Positions 23,824-33,066 of a stretch of 64,000 bases of DNA are shown here, one piece after another. Position numbers and translations under genes: made by a program. Where the stretch lies: NCBI GenBank assembly GCA_963809695.1, contig CAWEKI010000012.1:124001-188000 (forward strand), written 5' to 3'. The number at the start of each line of letters is the position of its first letter. Positions within the stretch are counted from its first letter, which is position 1. The stretch is from JAGDMJ01 sp963809695 (GTDB lineage Bacteria; Bacteroidota; Ignavibacteria; UBA10030; UBA6906). The notes beneath the pieces were generated by a model. It ran no database searches and was not told where the DNA came from. It worked only from the letters and a program-made list of their open reading frames with translations.

Positions 23824-25641
23824 ATGAAGGGGACTGCTAGTAGGGCAATCATACTGAGCTTGAGCCTCCTGCTCCCGGCTCCCCTGGCCGCGCAGTACTG
23901 GGGCGAACGGGTCCTTGAAAAGTCGTTTGAGCAGACCGACTTCTTTTTCACGCCAAACTATCTGAATCCCTACGGGATCGGGAGTTTCAAGTCCACAACA
24001 CCCGGGCTCCTGAAAGATCCTCTTCTGGATTTTGCCGTCAATCCCGCCTCGCTGGCTCTGGACAGCACACAGGCGGCCTATTTGTACACAGACTTCCGGA
24101 GTGCCCGCAACGTTAAAGAGAAGTCGACGGGCTACTCTCCTCCCTGGCTCTACGCAGTTGACAGGGCCATGTCGAGTGTGGCTTATTATCCCCGCCTCTA
24201 CGTGAACGTCCGCCGCGAACTCGAGCCGGTTTTTTCGGGAGCGGCCATCGTTCGCCCGCTCCCTTCGCTCGCCAGCGATCTGTTCATCGGCGTCACATAC
24301 CAGATGGTCCTGCAGGATGAGAAGTACTACGAGATTCCCCAGGACATCTACCGGGCGGTGGCCGGATATGATTACAACGGGAGGCAGGCAGCCGGAGCGG
24401 CGAACATGCCTGTCGTGGACAGGTACAACGGGGAAGACAATATGCACGAGGCGGGACACTTCGCAACGGCGTTCATCCGGTTTGGCCTTCCTGCAGGATT
24501 GCAGGCAGGTGCAAAGGTCAGCCGTGTCGAATTTACACGGGCAGGGTCTTTCGGATCCTCCAATCTCTGGGAGTACGCGCCGTACTCATCCGGCACCTCA
24601 CTCTGGTCGAACGTGGAGGCGAGAGACCAGGGATATGCGCACTGGGATGCCGCAGCCGGCCTCGAGTACCGTTCCAGCGAACGGATCACCGTTGGCGTAA
24701 CAGGTGGCTACCTCCGGGGAGAGGCGACGCAGGCGCTTCGCAACAACGATTCGTCCTTTTATGCGTACTCATCGACATCGTCCACCAGTCTCTATACCCG
24801 TTCCGGCAATACGCTCCAGGAATGGCGCCATGACGGGACCACGACATACTACGGTGCGGATCTGAAAATGCGGCTCTCACCGGCAGCAATGCTCACACTC
24901 TTCTACCAGTATCAACGCGCGAAGATAAACATCGGACTTGGATCAAATGTCCTGGACACGAGCTCGAGCAGCAATATGTGGATGAATGGCGAAACGCCTG
25001 TCAATAGCTACTCCAGATCATACTTGAGTGATGCCCGGTCCGGGGCGGGGACACAAACAGTCTCCACACAGCGGGCAGTGGCAACCCTTCAGTGGGAGAT
25101 CGATCCTCGGGTCAATCTGTCGATAGGAGCGTTCGTGGAATGGCAGGATCAGACCATCACGACCAGTGAGGAGGTCCTTGCTTCGAGCCGGTCGCGATAC
25201 TGGAATGTGGATGGATCGTACGACTACGGCTATGGACAGCAGGAATCCAAGGACCTCTTCTGGACCTTCACGACAAAGCGGACGAACTTCGAGATCCCAG
25301 TTTTTGTGACGGTGAAAGCAACGGAGGCGCTTGAAGTGCTGTTCGGCTTGAACCGTACTGCGGCGTGGTGGAGGATTGACGACGCCACACTCGCGCTCTA
25401 TCGATACCGGCGCTCGGTGTACAACGGACAACAGGAGGAAGCTGAGAACTTCGGCGAACGGTATACCGAACCGCGTGAGGAGGTCAGCGATGTGCACACG
25501 ACGTTCCTGGCCGGGCTGACCGTGACGCCGGTAGAGAACCTGACGCTGCGCTTGATGGTGGTCCCTGATTTTCACGACACGTTCGAGGGTTCTGAACTGG
25601 AGCAGCTGCAGTGGTGGATCGGGTTGACAGTGACACCATGA
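23824..25641 (+). CDS. Outer-membrane beta-barrel protein
   Basis: Starting at ATG 23824 gives 605 residues with a signal peptide (AIILSLSLLLPAPLAAQ). The mature part is strand-rich with Tyr/Trp girdles (for example YGADLKMRLSPAAMLTLFYQ) and ends WWIGLTVTP, consistent with a barrel of roughly 20 strands. It shows FAVNPASLALDSTQAAYLYT near its N-terminus, like the NPA motifs of PorV/FadL-type barrels in this group, which hints at a T9SS-associated or transport barrel. Weakly supported beyond 'barrel'. It lies just before two T9SS cargo genes. Confidence 0.65.
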   Translation: MKGTASRAIILSLSLLLPAPLAAQYWGERVLEKSFEQTDFFFTPNYLNPYGIGSFKSTTPGLLKDPLLDFAVNPASLALDSTQAAYLYTDFRSARNVKEKSTGYSPPWLYAVDRAMSSVAYYPRLYVNVRRELEPVFSGAAIVRPLPSLASDLFIGVTYQMVLQDEKYYEIPQDIYRAVAGYDYNGRQAAGAANMPVVDRYNGEDNMHEAGHFATAFIRFGLPAGLQAGAKVSRVEFTRAGSFGSSNLWEYAPYSSGTSLWSNVEARDQGYAHWDAAAGLEYRSSERITVGVTGGYLRGEATQALRNNDSSFYAYSSTSSTSLYTRSGNTLQEWRHDGTTTYYGADLKMRLSPAAMLTLFYQYQRAKINIGLGSNVLDTSSSSNMWMNGETPVNSYSRSYLSDARSGAGTQTVSTQRAVATLQWEIDPRVNLSIGAFVEWQDQTITTSEEVLASSRSRYWNVDGSYDYGYGQQESKDLFWTFTTKRTNFEIPVFVTVKATEALEVLFGLNRTAAWWRIDDATLALYRYRRSVYNGQQEEAENFGERYTEPREEVSDVHTTFLAGLTVTPVENLTLRLMVVPDFHDTFEGSELEQLQWWIGLTVTP

Positions 25642-25670
25642 TGACATCGGAATAGCTGGAGGGAAGTGTT

Positions 25671-27932
25671 ATGGCGATCAGGGTCCTTCGACGCGCATGG
25701 CCAGTTCTCGCCATGATCTGTCTGTGCCATACCTATACCGCGTCCCAGTGGGAGTGGCGCAACCCTCTTCCGCAGGGAAACTCCATCGCCGATGTTCAGG
25801 CCTTCTCCGCATCTGTCTGCTATGCCGCCGGCGGGCGTGGGACCTATCTCACGACGACATCAGGCGGGGTTCTCTGGCGTCTGCGTTCCATTTCAAATAT
25901 GCCGGATTTCACCTATCTTCAGTTCGTTGACATGGCGACGGGAATCCTTCTCGGCAACCAGGACTCAGTCTCCCAACTCATGAAGACCACCGATGGGGGA
26001 GATCATTGGGTAGATCTCCATCCCGCGCCCGGCGCGGTGACATCAGCGTTCTTCTTGAATGCAGATACTGGATGGGCTGCCACCTCGGGTGCGTTGATGT
26101 CTAGCAGCGATGGGGGAAGAAACTGGGTGGCACGAAAATCCCCTGGAGACGGGGTTACCCGACTGTTCTTCCTCAACGCCCTGACAGGCTGGACGCTATG
26201 CCAGGACACTATTTTCAGGACGGCCGACGGAGGAGCCTCCTGGCATGGAACGAGCCCGGAGAGCATGCAGGGATGGATCCGGATGTTGGATAAGGTTGTC
26301 TTTGTCACTCCTGAGATAGGTTGGCTTACAGGGACGAGCAGGGGCCCCAACCATTTCAGCGGCCATCTCTTCAAGAGCACGGACGGTGGGGAACAGTGGA
26401 CCGAGCAGCTAACCGTCGGCGAGGATTTCATAGATTACCGCTCGTTCTCCGATATTGAGATGAGAAGTGAGGAATTGGGATGGGCGGTGTCAGGCGGGAG
26501 AATCTACAAAACCGTTGACGGCGGAAAGAATTGGAACGAAATCGCGACCGTGTCTTACCTGGAACAGGTTTCATCGGCTGATGACAGCCACCTCTGGGGA
26601 TCCGGTCTGTATGGTGCCCTCTATTCTTCCAACGATGGCGGCACCACGTGGACTCCCGAACACCGGGGCATCATCGCTTCCTTGAATGATCTTTTCTGGC
26701 TCGATCAGAAGACCGGCTTTGCCGCAGGCGACACCCTCTTGCTGAAGACGCGGGATGAAGGGATGTCATGGCAGGCTCTTCCTATTCGTGCCCCTTATCA
26801 GGACCATATCAATGCACATGCCGTCTGGTTTGCTGACTCACACCGTGGATGGGTTGGCGTTGAAAGGTCGGGAGGATGGGGGAGTCTACTCCTGACCACA
26901 GACGGAGGAGAAACTTGGCAGATACAGCTGGACAGCGTCAATCGGATCTTCTGCCTCTTCTTTTCCGGAGAGAGTACCGGCTGGGCGTCATCCGGCAACA
27001 AGGTATACCGGACGACCGACGGAGGGGCAACCTGGCATGGGGGAGGGTACGCAACGAACCCCGGAGAAATAGAATCGCTCTTTTTCACCTCCCGCGATTC
27101 CGGCTGGGCAGGAGGGTATCTCGGATTGGCGCACACGACGGATGGCGGCCTGTCGTGGACTACGGTTCCATCGGCAGGTGTCGTTGGTCTGTATGTCAAA
27201 GGAATGCACTTCGTCTCGCCGCTGGTGGGGTGGGTCGTTGGCTATAGCGGAAATGATGGATACATTTTCAGGACAATGGACGGCGGAAATAGTTGGCAGG
27301 GCCAGCCGCATCCGACGGCTCCATTGTACACCTGGCCCCTGGGGGTCACATTCGTGGACGAGAATCGGGGATGGGTGGTAGGGCAGTCCTATGCCAGAGG
27401 GATTGCGTTCCGCACGACCGATGGAGGCGCACACTGGGAAGAAGACGCGGTTCCCCTTGGTCGTTCTCTTCTCCGCGTCAGAAGTCAGGGCCCCGACGTC
27501 TGGATCCTCGGAGATCAGGCGGCAATCCTGCACAGCTCACTGCATGGGACGGCCGTGCCGGAACCGACAGCACCGCAGGAGTCTGCTTTCACGTACAAAC
27601 TTGAGCAGAATTATCCGAACCCGTTCAATCCGTTAGCGATCATAAAATACACTGTCGGAAGGAATAGGTCCGTCCCGTCGAGTTCATCGACGGGACGAGA
27701 CTCTCGTCCCGCCTCGGGCGGGACGGAGGGGCAGGGGCTGGGGGTTAGTGGTGTGTCGCTGGTCGTATATGACGTGCTAGGCAGGGTAGTGGCGGTGTTG
27801 GTGAACGAAAGAAAAGCCCCGGGCGCCTATCAGGTCACATTCGATGGCAGCCGACTGGCCAGCGGAGTGTATTTCTACCGCCTCACTGCTGGTAGTTTCG
27901 TTCAGACGCGCACGCTGTGCCTCATTCGGTGA
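25671..27932 (+). CDS. T9SS-sorted Ycf48-like beta-propeller protein
   Basis: A 753-residue exported protein made of repeated propeller blades: GWAATSGALMSSSDGGRNW, KTTDGGDHWVDLHP, RTTDGGATWHGGG and many more TTDGGxxW turns, the signature of Ycf48/BNR-like seven-bladed propellers. The C-terminus is a T9SS sorting domain (EQNYPNPFNPLAIIKYTVG, then VYDVLGRVVAVLVNERKAPG). Between these two conserved parts sits an abnormal linker of about 27 residues (PSSSSTGRDSRPASGG) encoded by palindromic DNA at 27671-27725. Ycf48 itself aids photosystem II assembly; secreted relatives here more likely bind surface glycans or proteins. Confidence 0.85.
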   Translation: MAIRVLRRAWPVLAMICLCHTYTASQWEWRNPLPQGNSIADVQAFSASVCYAAGGRGTYLTTTSGGVLWRLRSISNMPDFTYLQFVDMATGILLGNQDSVSQLMKTTDGGDHWVDLHPAPGAVTSAFFLNADTGWAATSGALMSSSDGGRNWVARKSPGDGVTRLFFLNALTGWTLCQDTIFRTADGGASWHGTSPESMQGWIRMLDKVVFVTPEIGWLTGTSRGPNHFSGHLFKSTDGGEQWTEQLTVGEDFIDYRSFSDIEMRSEELGWAVSGGRIYKTVDGGKNWNEIATVSYLEQVSSADDSHLWGSGLYGALYSSNDGGTTWTPEHRGIIASLNDLFWLDQKTGFAAGDTLLLKTRDEGMSWQALPIRAPYQDHINAHAVWFADSHRGWVGVERSGGWGSLLLTTDGGETWQIQLDSVNRIFCLFFSGESTGWASSGNKVYRTTDGGATWHGGGYATNPGEIESLFFTSRDSGWAGGYLGLAHTTDGGLSWTTVPSAGVVGLYVKGMHFVSPLVGWVVGYSGNDGYIFRTMDGGNSWQGQPHPTAPLYTWPLGVTFVDENRGWVVGQSYARGIAFRTTDGGAHWEEDAVPLGRSLLRVRSQGPDVWILGDQAAILHSSLHGTAVPEPTAPQESAFTYKLEQNYPNPFNPLAIIKYTVGRNRSVPSSSSTGRDSRPASGGTEGQGLGVSGVSLVVYDVLGRVVAVLVNERKAPGAYQVTFDGSRLASGVYFYRLTAGSFVQTRTLCLIR
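27671..27725. repeat. Nested palindromic element inserted in frame in a T9SS domain
   Basis: Three overlapping perfect hairpins occupy 55 bases: an 11-bp stem (27671-27681 with 27687-27697, loop GTTCA), an 8-bp stem GGGACGAG/CTCGTCCC (27692-27699 with 27703-27710) and a 9-bp stem CGTCCCGCC/GGCGGGACG (27705-27713 with 27717-27725). It resembles REP-type or Rickettsia-palindromic-element insertions in coding DNA. Confidence 0.85.
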
Positions 27933-27973
27933 TCCGAGTAAACTCATCGATCCATAAATGACATAGAATCACA

Positions 27974-29473
27974 ATGCGCCCCATCAAGCATACACTACTC
28001 CCACCTTTGATGATTGCTCTGATTTCATGTCTCCCTTCATACGCAAATGCGCAGTGGTTACCTCAACAGATTCCATCCGACGTCGGCATGTTGCTGACCG
28101 TGGACTTTGCGGATTCTCTCCACGGCGCTTCTTCAGGATATGGCCATGGTTTTCATGGCCGTGCCATCGTGACGACCGACGGCGGAGCCCACTGGGAGTT
28201 GGCGATTGTCCCCGACTCCTCCCGCTCTCTTGTAACGCTCCAGATGATCAATGCGGACACAGGATACATTGCCGGGGCGTACAATGTGTCTCCGGGATCG
28301 GCAATTCAATCCTCCCCTGTTCGGAAGCTCTCTGCACGGCGCCCCCTTGCCCGCGGAGTGGAGCGCTTTCTGCAACGGATTGGCTGCGTCCCGAGTGATG
28401 AGTACCGCGCGCTGTTTCTGCGAACCACCGATGGCGGAAGAACCTGGGAAACTCCAGGTGTGCTCCCGGATTCAATGGGCTACCTGATCGGTGCATCATT
28501 TGTCGATGCGCGCACGGGGTACGTGACCGGCGACGGTCTGCCGAGTTTCACCAATGTTTCTATTCTCAAGACCACAGACGGCGGTGAACAGTGGAGCAAG
28601 ATGAGGCTCCCGGAATCGGTCGTCACTCTGCGCAACATCCGGACACTTGATGCTGACCATGCGGTTGCTGTCGGGTACGAAAATGTGGATAGTGTCTTAC
28701 AGGGCGTGATCCTTGCCACGACAAACGGCGGGTCTACATGGCAAACGTCCGCCTTTCCAACTGTTGACAACTTCACCGACGTCTTTTTCGCCGGGGCGAC
28801 GGTGGGATATGCGGTTGGTGTTTCCACTAAGGCGCGGCCGATCGCATACAAGACTTCTGACAAGGGGACAACGTGGCAGCTTTTCTCGTTCTTGCCGGAC
28901 GCTGTGTTACTGGAAACGGTACGGTTCCTTCCAGGGACTGAGGCAGGGCTTGTTGCGGGGGAACACACCGTGCCCGACAGTCTGGGCTTCGGCAGTATTC
29001 GACCGTTCGTCGCACGCACAACAGACGGAGGAGCCTCCTGGGTGACAGAGCCAATCCCAAGCAGTTCTCCCTTCACGATCGTTCCTGGGGCTGATTTGAT
29101 ATCCTATAGTCGCGCGTACTTGAGCGGGGGCGACGGCATGCTCGGCGCACTGTTCCTGTTTGGTCAAGACGGTACCGTCTCTGGAGGAATTGCGTCAAAA
29201 GAATCACCGGCGAGTCTTGTCCTCTGTCAAAACTACCCAAATCCGTTCAATCCAAGAACAGTAGTCAGTAGCCACTTGCCAGTAGCCAGTCATGTACGGC
29301 TCGCGGTGTACGATATGCTCGGCCGGGAGGTTGCCGTACTCGCGGATGGGCAAAGAACGGCTGGAATTTATCAGGACAGTTTTGATGGAAGCGGACTCGC
29401 CAGTGGAGTGTACGTGTACAGGCTTACAGCAGGAACGTTTGTTCAAGCACGGACAATGGTGCTTGTGAAGTAA
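27974..29473 (+). CDS. T9SS-sorted Ycf48-like beta-propeller protein, second copy
   Basis: A 499-residue exported protein (signal peptide ending YANAQ) with the same blade motif as its neighbour (IVTTDGGAHWELAI, RTTDGGRTWETPG, KTTDGGEQWSKMRL, ATTNGGSTWQTSA), so likely a tandem paralogue with fewer blades. The sorting domain is CQNYPNPFNPRTVVSS, YDMLGREVAVLADGQRTAG and GVYVYRLTAGTFVQARTMVL. Its linker also contains short DNA repeats. It begins 42 bases after the previous stop and is the last gene of the run that starts at 17884. Confidence 0.85.
   Translation: MRPIKHTLLPPLMIALISCLPSYANAQWLPQQIPSDVGMLLTVDFADSLHGASSGYGHGFHGRAIVTTDGGAHWELAIVPDSSRSLVTLQMINADTGYIAGAYNVSPGSAIQSSPVRKLSARRPLARGVERFLQRIGCVPSDEYRALFLRTTDGGRTWETPGVLPDSMGYLIGASFVDARTGYVTGDGLPSFTNVSILKTTDGGEQWSKMRLPESVVTLRNIRTLDADHAVAVGYENVDSVLQGVILATTNGGSTWQTSAFPTVDNFTDVFFAGATVGYAVGVSTKARPIAYKTSDKGTTWQLFSFLPDAVLLETVRFLPGTEAGLVAGEHTVPDSLGFGSIRPFVARTTDGGASWVTEPIPSSSPFTIVPGADLISYSRAYLSGGDGMLGALFLFGQDGTVSGGIASKESPASLVLCQNYPNPFNPRTVVSSHLPVASHVRLAVYDMLGREVAVLADGQRTAGIYQDSFDGSGLASGVYVYRLTAGTFVQARTMVLVK
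29259..29288 (+). repeat. Short direct repeats inside the T9SS linker
   Basis: CAGTAGTCA at 29259-29267 and two exact CAGTAGCCA copies at 29266-29274 and 29280-29288 encode the VVSSHLPVASH linker at the same site in the sorting domain where the two other T9SS genes carry repeats. Confidence 0.65.
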
Positions 29474-29735
29474 GCCCGAACATTGCCATAGTAGCGGCCT
29501 GTGTTTACTGGCCCGGTCAAGAACAGAATCTATGGACTGTCGATTAGGTCCGCTGCCATCGCAGCCGCTTGCCCCGGGCTCCTCGCTATGTTTATTGGTT
29601 TCTTCTGCCTTCTGTCCTTCTTGACATTTCCCGTCTTCCTGCCTATCATAAGTCCCAAATGGATCAATCTTCCCCCATGTCCGCCTGTTCTATCCTATTC
29701 CACTTATTACAACTGTCCCCATTCTGGAGACTACC

Positions 29736-32700
29736 ATGATTGCTGCAAACATGCTGGTGCTTGCCGCACTCGTTGCTTCTGCCCAACAATCAGGCGATCC
29801 GCCCACACGTGAACGAATGCTCAATGGATATGTTCAGGGAATCCGCGGCGAGAATATTGGTTACAGATCATTCCATCCTTATGCGCAGGCTGCACTTCTG
29901 ACGCGCTGTACGGACGGGAAACAGGTGATCGAATGGAAGACGGAGGAAATTCCCCTGCATCCTGGCGCAGAGTTCGCGACATATGCATGGATAGCCGGTC
30001 ACTCCAGCGGTACCAGCATTGCAGATGCGACATTTCGGCTCGCAATCAATGGCACCGAATGGTTCAAGTTCACCACCATCAAGAGCCGCCCGGTCCGCCA
30101 GTGGACATTGAATGGAAGGGATGGTGCGCAGCTTTCGTTCGACGCGAAAATGGGGGATAGTGGCAATGACTTATTCGGCTTTATGTTTTTGAAAGTACCG
30201 GTACGTGATTTTCCGCAAGGGCAGCCTCTTTCCATCAGCGTTGTTGGGGACAGCGCCAATCGGAGAGACTGGTATATCACATTCACATACCCCCTGAAGG
30301 ATTCCATTAGCGTCCAGGCGCAACCGGCTCTGATCCGGACGTCATCGGGCCAGAAACAGCTGATAGACGTGCTGATCGAGTGTTCACAGCTTTCCGACTC
30401 CGTCGATATCACCGTGCCCGGGCAGGATCCCATGAAGGCGCAACTCGAGCTTGGCTTCAACAAGGTGCCGTTCACGATCAATGCGGTGAAGGCAGAACGG
30501 CAGATCGATCTTGTGATTGCGGTGTCTGGACAACCGGTGAAGACGGAAAAGGCGGTGATCCAACCAGTGGCCTACAGGGAATTCTGGCTGCTCCCTCATT
30601 CCCACAATGATATCGGGTACTCCGACCTTCAGGCGGACGTCTTGAAGAAGCAGTTGAAGAATTTGCGTGATGCTATGCAGCTGTGTGGGAAAACCGCGAC
30701 CTATCCGAACGCTGCTCGCTTCAAATGGAACACAGAAATCCTCTGGGCGGTGGATTCCTTCCTTACCAGCTGCACCAAAAAGGAGCGGGACGAGTTCATA
30801 GCGTTGGTGAAGGAAGGGGGGATAGGATTGAACGGACTCTATTCGAATGAGCTCACTGGTCTCTGCCGGCCGGAAGAGCTGGTACGGCTGACTGATTTTG
30901 CCAGAACGCTGTCAAGGACCTATGGCGTTCAGATCAGGGATGCCATGATCACTGATATTCCCGGGTACACGTGGGCAACGGTTCCGGCGCTGGTACAGGG
31001 TGGTATTAAGTACCTTTCCAGCGGCCCCAACTATGTGCCTACAATGCCCGACCTGGGAGATCGTGTGGGGAGGTTCAACCGTGCCTGGGGGGACAAGCCA
31101 TTTTATTGGGTCTCGCCTTCCGGCCAGGAAAAACTCTTGTTATGGGTGGCGGGCAAAGGATACTCCTGGTTCCACGATTGGATCAGTGGAAAAGCCGGGC
31201 AGACCACTGCCTCGCGTCTCTTTGACTACCTGAGGGAACTGGCCCAGGACGGATATCCGTACGACATGATTCAGCTGCGCTACACGATTGTCGCGGACAA
31301 TGGTCCCACCGACCCGAAACTACCCGACTTCGTGAAGTCCTGGAACGAGAAGTATGATTCTCCGAGGCTCGTCATCGCCACGGCGCTGCAGATGTTCGAA
31401 GAGTTCGAGCGGCGCTGGGGGAAACAAATTCCGTCCTTTGCCGGCGACATCACCCCGTACTGGGAGGATGGAGCACTCTCGACGCTGCGCGAACTCGGTA
31501 TTGTCCGCCGCGCTTCCGAACGCCTTGTGCAGACGGAAGTGCTTGGATCCATTCAGGGAGGAAAGGAGCTGATGAGGAAGGGCTTTGATGACGCGTGGAA
31601 AAACGTTTTGCTCTTCGATGAGCACACGTGGGGCGCACACAATAGTGTGAGCGAGCCCGAGAGTCCTTTCGCTGTTTCCCAATGGCAGGTGAAGCAACGT
31701 TTCGCCCTGGATGCCGCGGGACAGTCGGACCGCGTACTGTCGATGCAGCTCTCTTCCGTAACGGGAGGGAATGCCGTGGATGTTATCAATACCTCTTCCT
31801 GGAGCAGGACGGAACTGGTAGTTCTGCCCCCCGGTGAACGGAGGGCGGGTGACAGCGTTGTCGACGCGCTCGGAGCACCGGTTCCGTCCCAACGACTCTC
31901 CACGGGCGGGTTGGCGTTTGTGGCAGAGGATGTGCCGCCGTTGGGAGCCCGCCGCTACTTTGTGAAAGCGGGTGTGGCTGCTGCAAATGGGGGCGTCAGG
32001 GTGAGTGAAACCGGTTTGGAGAACGGCTTGATATCCGTGAAGCTGGATCCTGAGACCGGCGCGATCCGCAGCCTGAAGACCTCCGCGGGTGTGGAACTCG
32101 TCGACACTTCCGCACTTCGTGGCCTGAACCAATACTGCTATGTCCCTGGACGCAGTCCCGGCAAAGTGCAAATGAACATGGTCAAGGAGGTCCAGATCAA
32201 GGAGCAGGGGCCGCTCGTCGGAACTGTAAGGATTATTTCCGAGGCGCCGGGATGCAAATCACTTGTTCAGGAGGTCTCGCTCGTCGATGGGATGATGAAG
32301 GTGGAGATCGTCAATACTCTGGACAAAGCGATCGTGCGGGAAAAAGAGAGTGTTCATTTCGCTTTTCCATTAAACGTTCCGGGCGGGGCGTTTCATCTCG
32401 ACGGAGGATGGGGAATCATGAGGCCGACGGTTGACCAGTTGCCCGGTTCCTGTCTGGACTATCTCTCTACTGGCAGGTGGACGGACGTTTCAAATACCAA
32501 CAGAGGAGTCACCTGGACAACGATGGAATCCCCGCTCATTGAGATCGGCCGGATGACGGATGAAACGCTGGCAGCCAATGGCTACCGGGCCTGGCGAGAC
32601 GCTCTGGCGCCCGGGACGACGTTCTTCTCGTATGCCATGAACAACTACTGGCATACGAACTATGCGGCATATCAGGAAGGCACTTCCGTGCTTTCGTATG

Positions 32701-33056
32701 CATTGTTTCCCCATGAAGCCTTCGATGCTGCCGATGCCTACCGGCGGGGCATAGAGCAAAGTCAGCCGCTGCTTGTGCGACAGGCGACAGACCGTGATTC
32801 CTACCCGGTTTCGCTCTTCAGGCTCAGCTCGCCGGATGTGGTCACTACGTCCATCTGGCCAAGCCGGGACGGGAAGGCTGTCATGGTGCGGCTTTTCAAT
32901 GCGTCGCTCACGCCGGCGGAATTCTCGATAGGGTGGGACGCCCTGAAGCCGAAGAAGGTGTTCATCAGCTCTCCTGCAGAGGGAGAGGGTGAAGCGGCAG
33001 GCGCTTCATTCTCCCTCCCTACGTTCGGGATCCTGACCTTGCGGTGCCAACGATAA
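29736..33056 (+). CDS. GH38-like alpha-mannosidase family glycosidase
   Basis: A 1106-residue protein with an N-terminal beta domain (about 1-280) and then a GH38-type catalytic region beginning LLPHSHNDIGYSDLQADVLK, where the paired His/Asp would bind zinc. MITDIPGYTWATVPALVQGG supplies a candidate nucleophile aspartate. Later beta-sandwich domains (NTSSWSRTELVVLPPGERR, WTTMESPLIEIG) are usual for GH38. The leader is short (MLVLAALVASAQQSG) but plausible for export. It likely trims alpha-mannosides or related linkages; the family is broad enough that substrate is uncertain. It is followed after 10 bases by a beta-helix enzyme, so both probably act on one glycan. Confidence 0.82.
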   Translation: MIAANMLVLAALVASAQQSGDPPTRERMLNGYVQGIRGENIGYRSFHPYAQAALLTRCTDGKQVIEWKTEEIPLHPGAEFATYAWIAGHSSGTSIADATFRLAINGTEWFKFTTIKSRPVRQWTLNGRDGAQLSFDAKMGDSGNDLFGFMFLKVPVRDFPQGQPLSISVVGDSANRRDWYITFTYPLKDSISVQAQPALIRTSSGQKQLIDVLIECSQLSDSVDITVPGQDPMKAQLELGFNKVPFTINAVKAERQIDLVIAVSGQPVKTEKAVIQPVAYREFWLLPHSHNDIGYSDLQADVLKKQLKNLRDAMQLCGKTATYPNAARFKWNTEILWAVDSFLTSCTKKERDEFIALVKEGGIGLNGLYSNELTGLCRPEELVRLTDFARTLSRTYGVQIRDAMITDIPGYTWATVPALVQGGIKYLSSGPNYVPTMPDLGDRVGRFNRAWGDKPFYWVSPSGQEKLLLWVAGKGYSWFHDWISGKAGQTTASRLFDYLRELAQDGYPYDMIQLRYTIVADNGPTDPKLPDFVKSWNEKYDSPRLVIATALQMFEEFERRWGKQIPSFAGDITPYWEDGALSTLRELGIVRRASERLVQTEVLGSIQGGKELMRKGFDDAWKNVLLFDEHTWGAHNSVSEPESPFAVSQWQVKQRFALDAAGQSDRVLSMQLSSVTGGNAVDVINTSSWSRTELVVLPPGERRAGDSVVDALGAPVPSQRLSTGGLAFVAEDVPPLGARRYFVKAGVAAANGGVRVSETGLENGLISVKLDPETGAIRSLKTSAGVELVDTSALRGLNQYCYVPGRSPGKVQMNMVKEVQIKEQGPLVGTVRIISEAPGCKSLVQEVSLVDGMMKVEIVNTLDKAIVREKESVHFAFPLNVPGGAFHLDGGWGIMRPTVDQLPGSCLDYLSTGRWTDVSNTNRGVTWTTMESPLIEIGRMTDETLAANGYRAWRDALAPGTTFFSYAMNNYWHTNYAAYQEGTSVLSYALFPHEAFDAADAYRRGIEQSQPLLVRQATDRDSYPVSLFRLSSPDVVTTSIWPSRDGKAVMVRLFNASLTPAEFSIGWDALKPKKVFISSPAEGEGEAAGASFSLPTFGILTLRCQR

Positions 33057-33066
33057 AGGTGCCATA

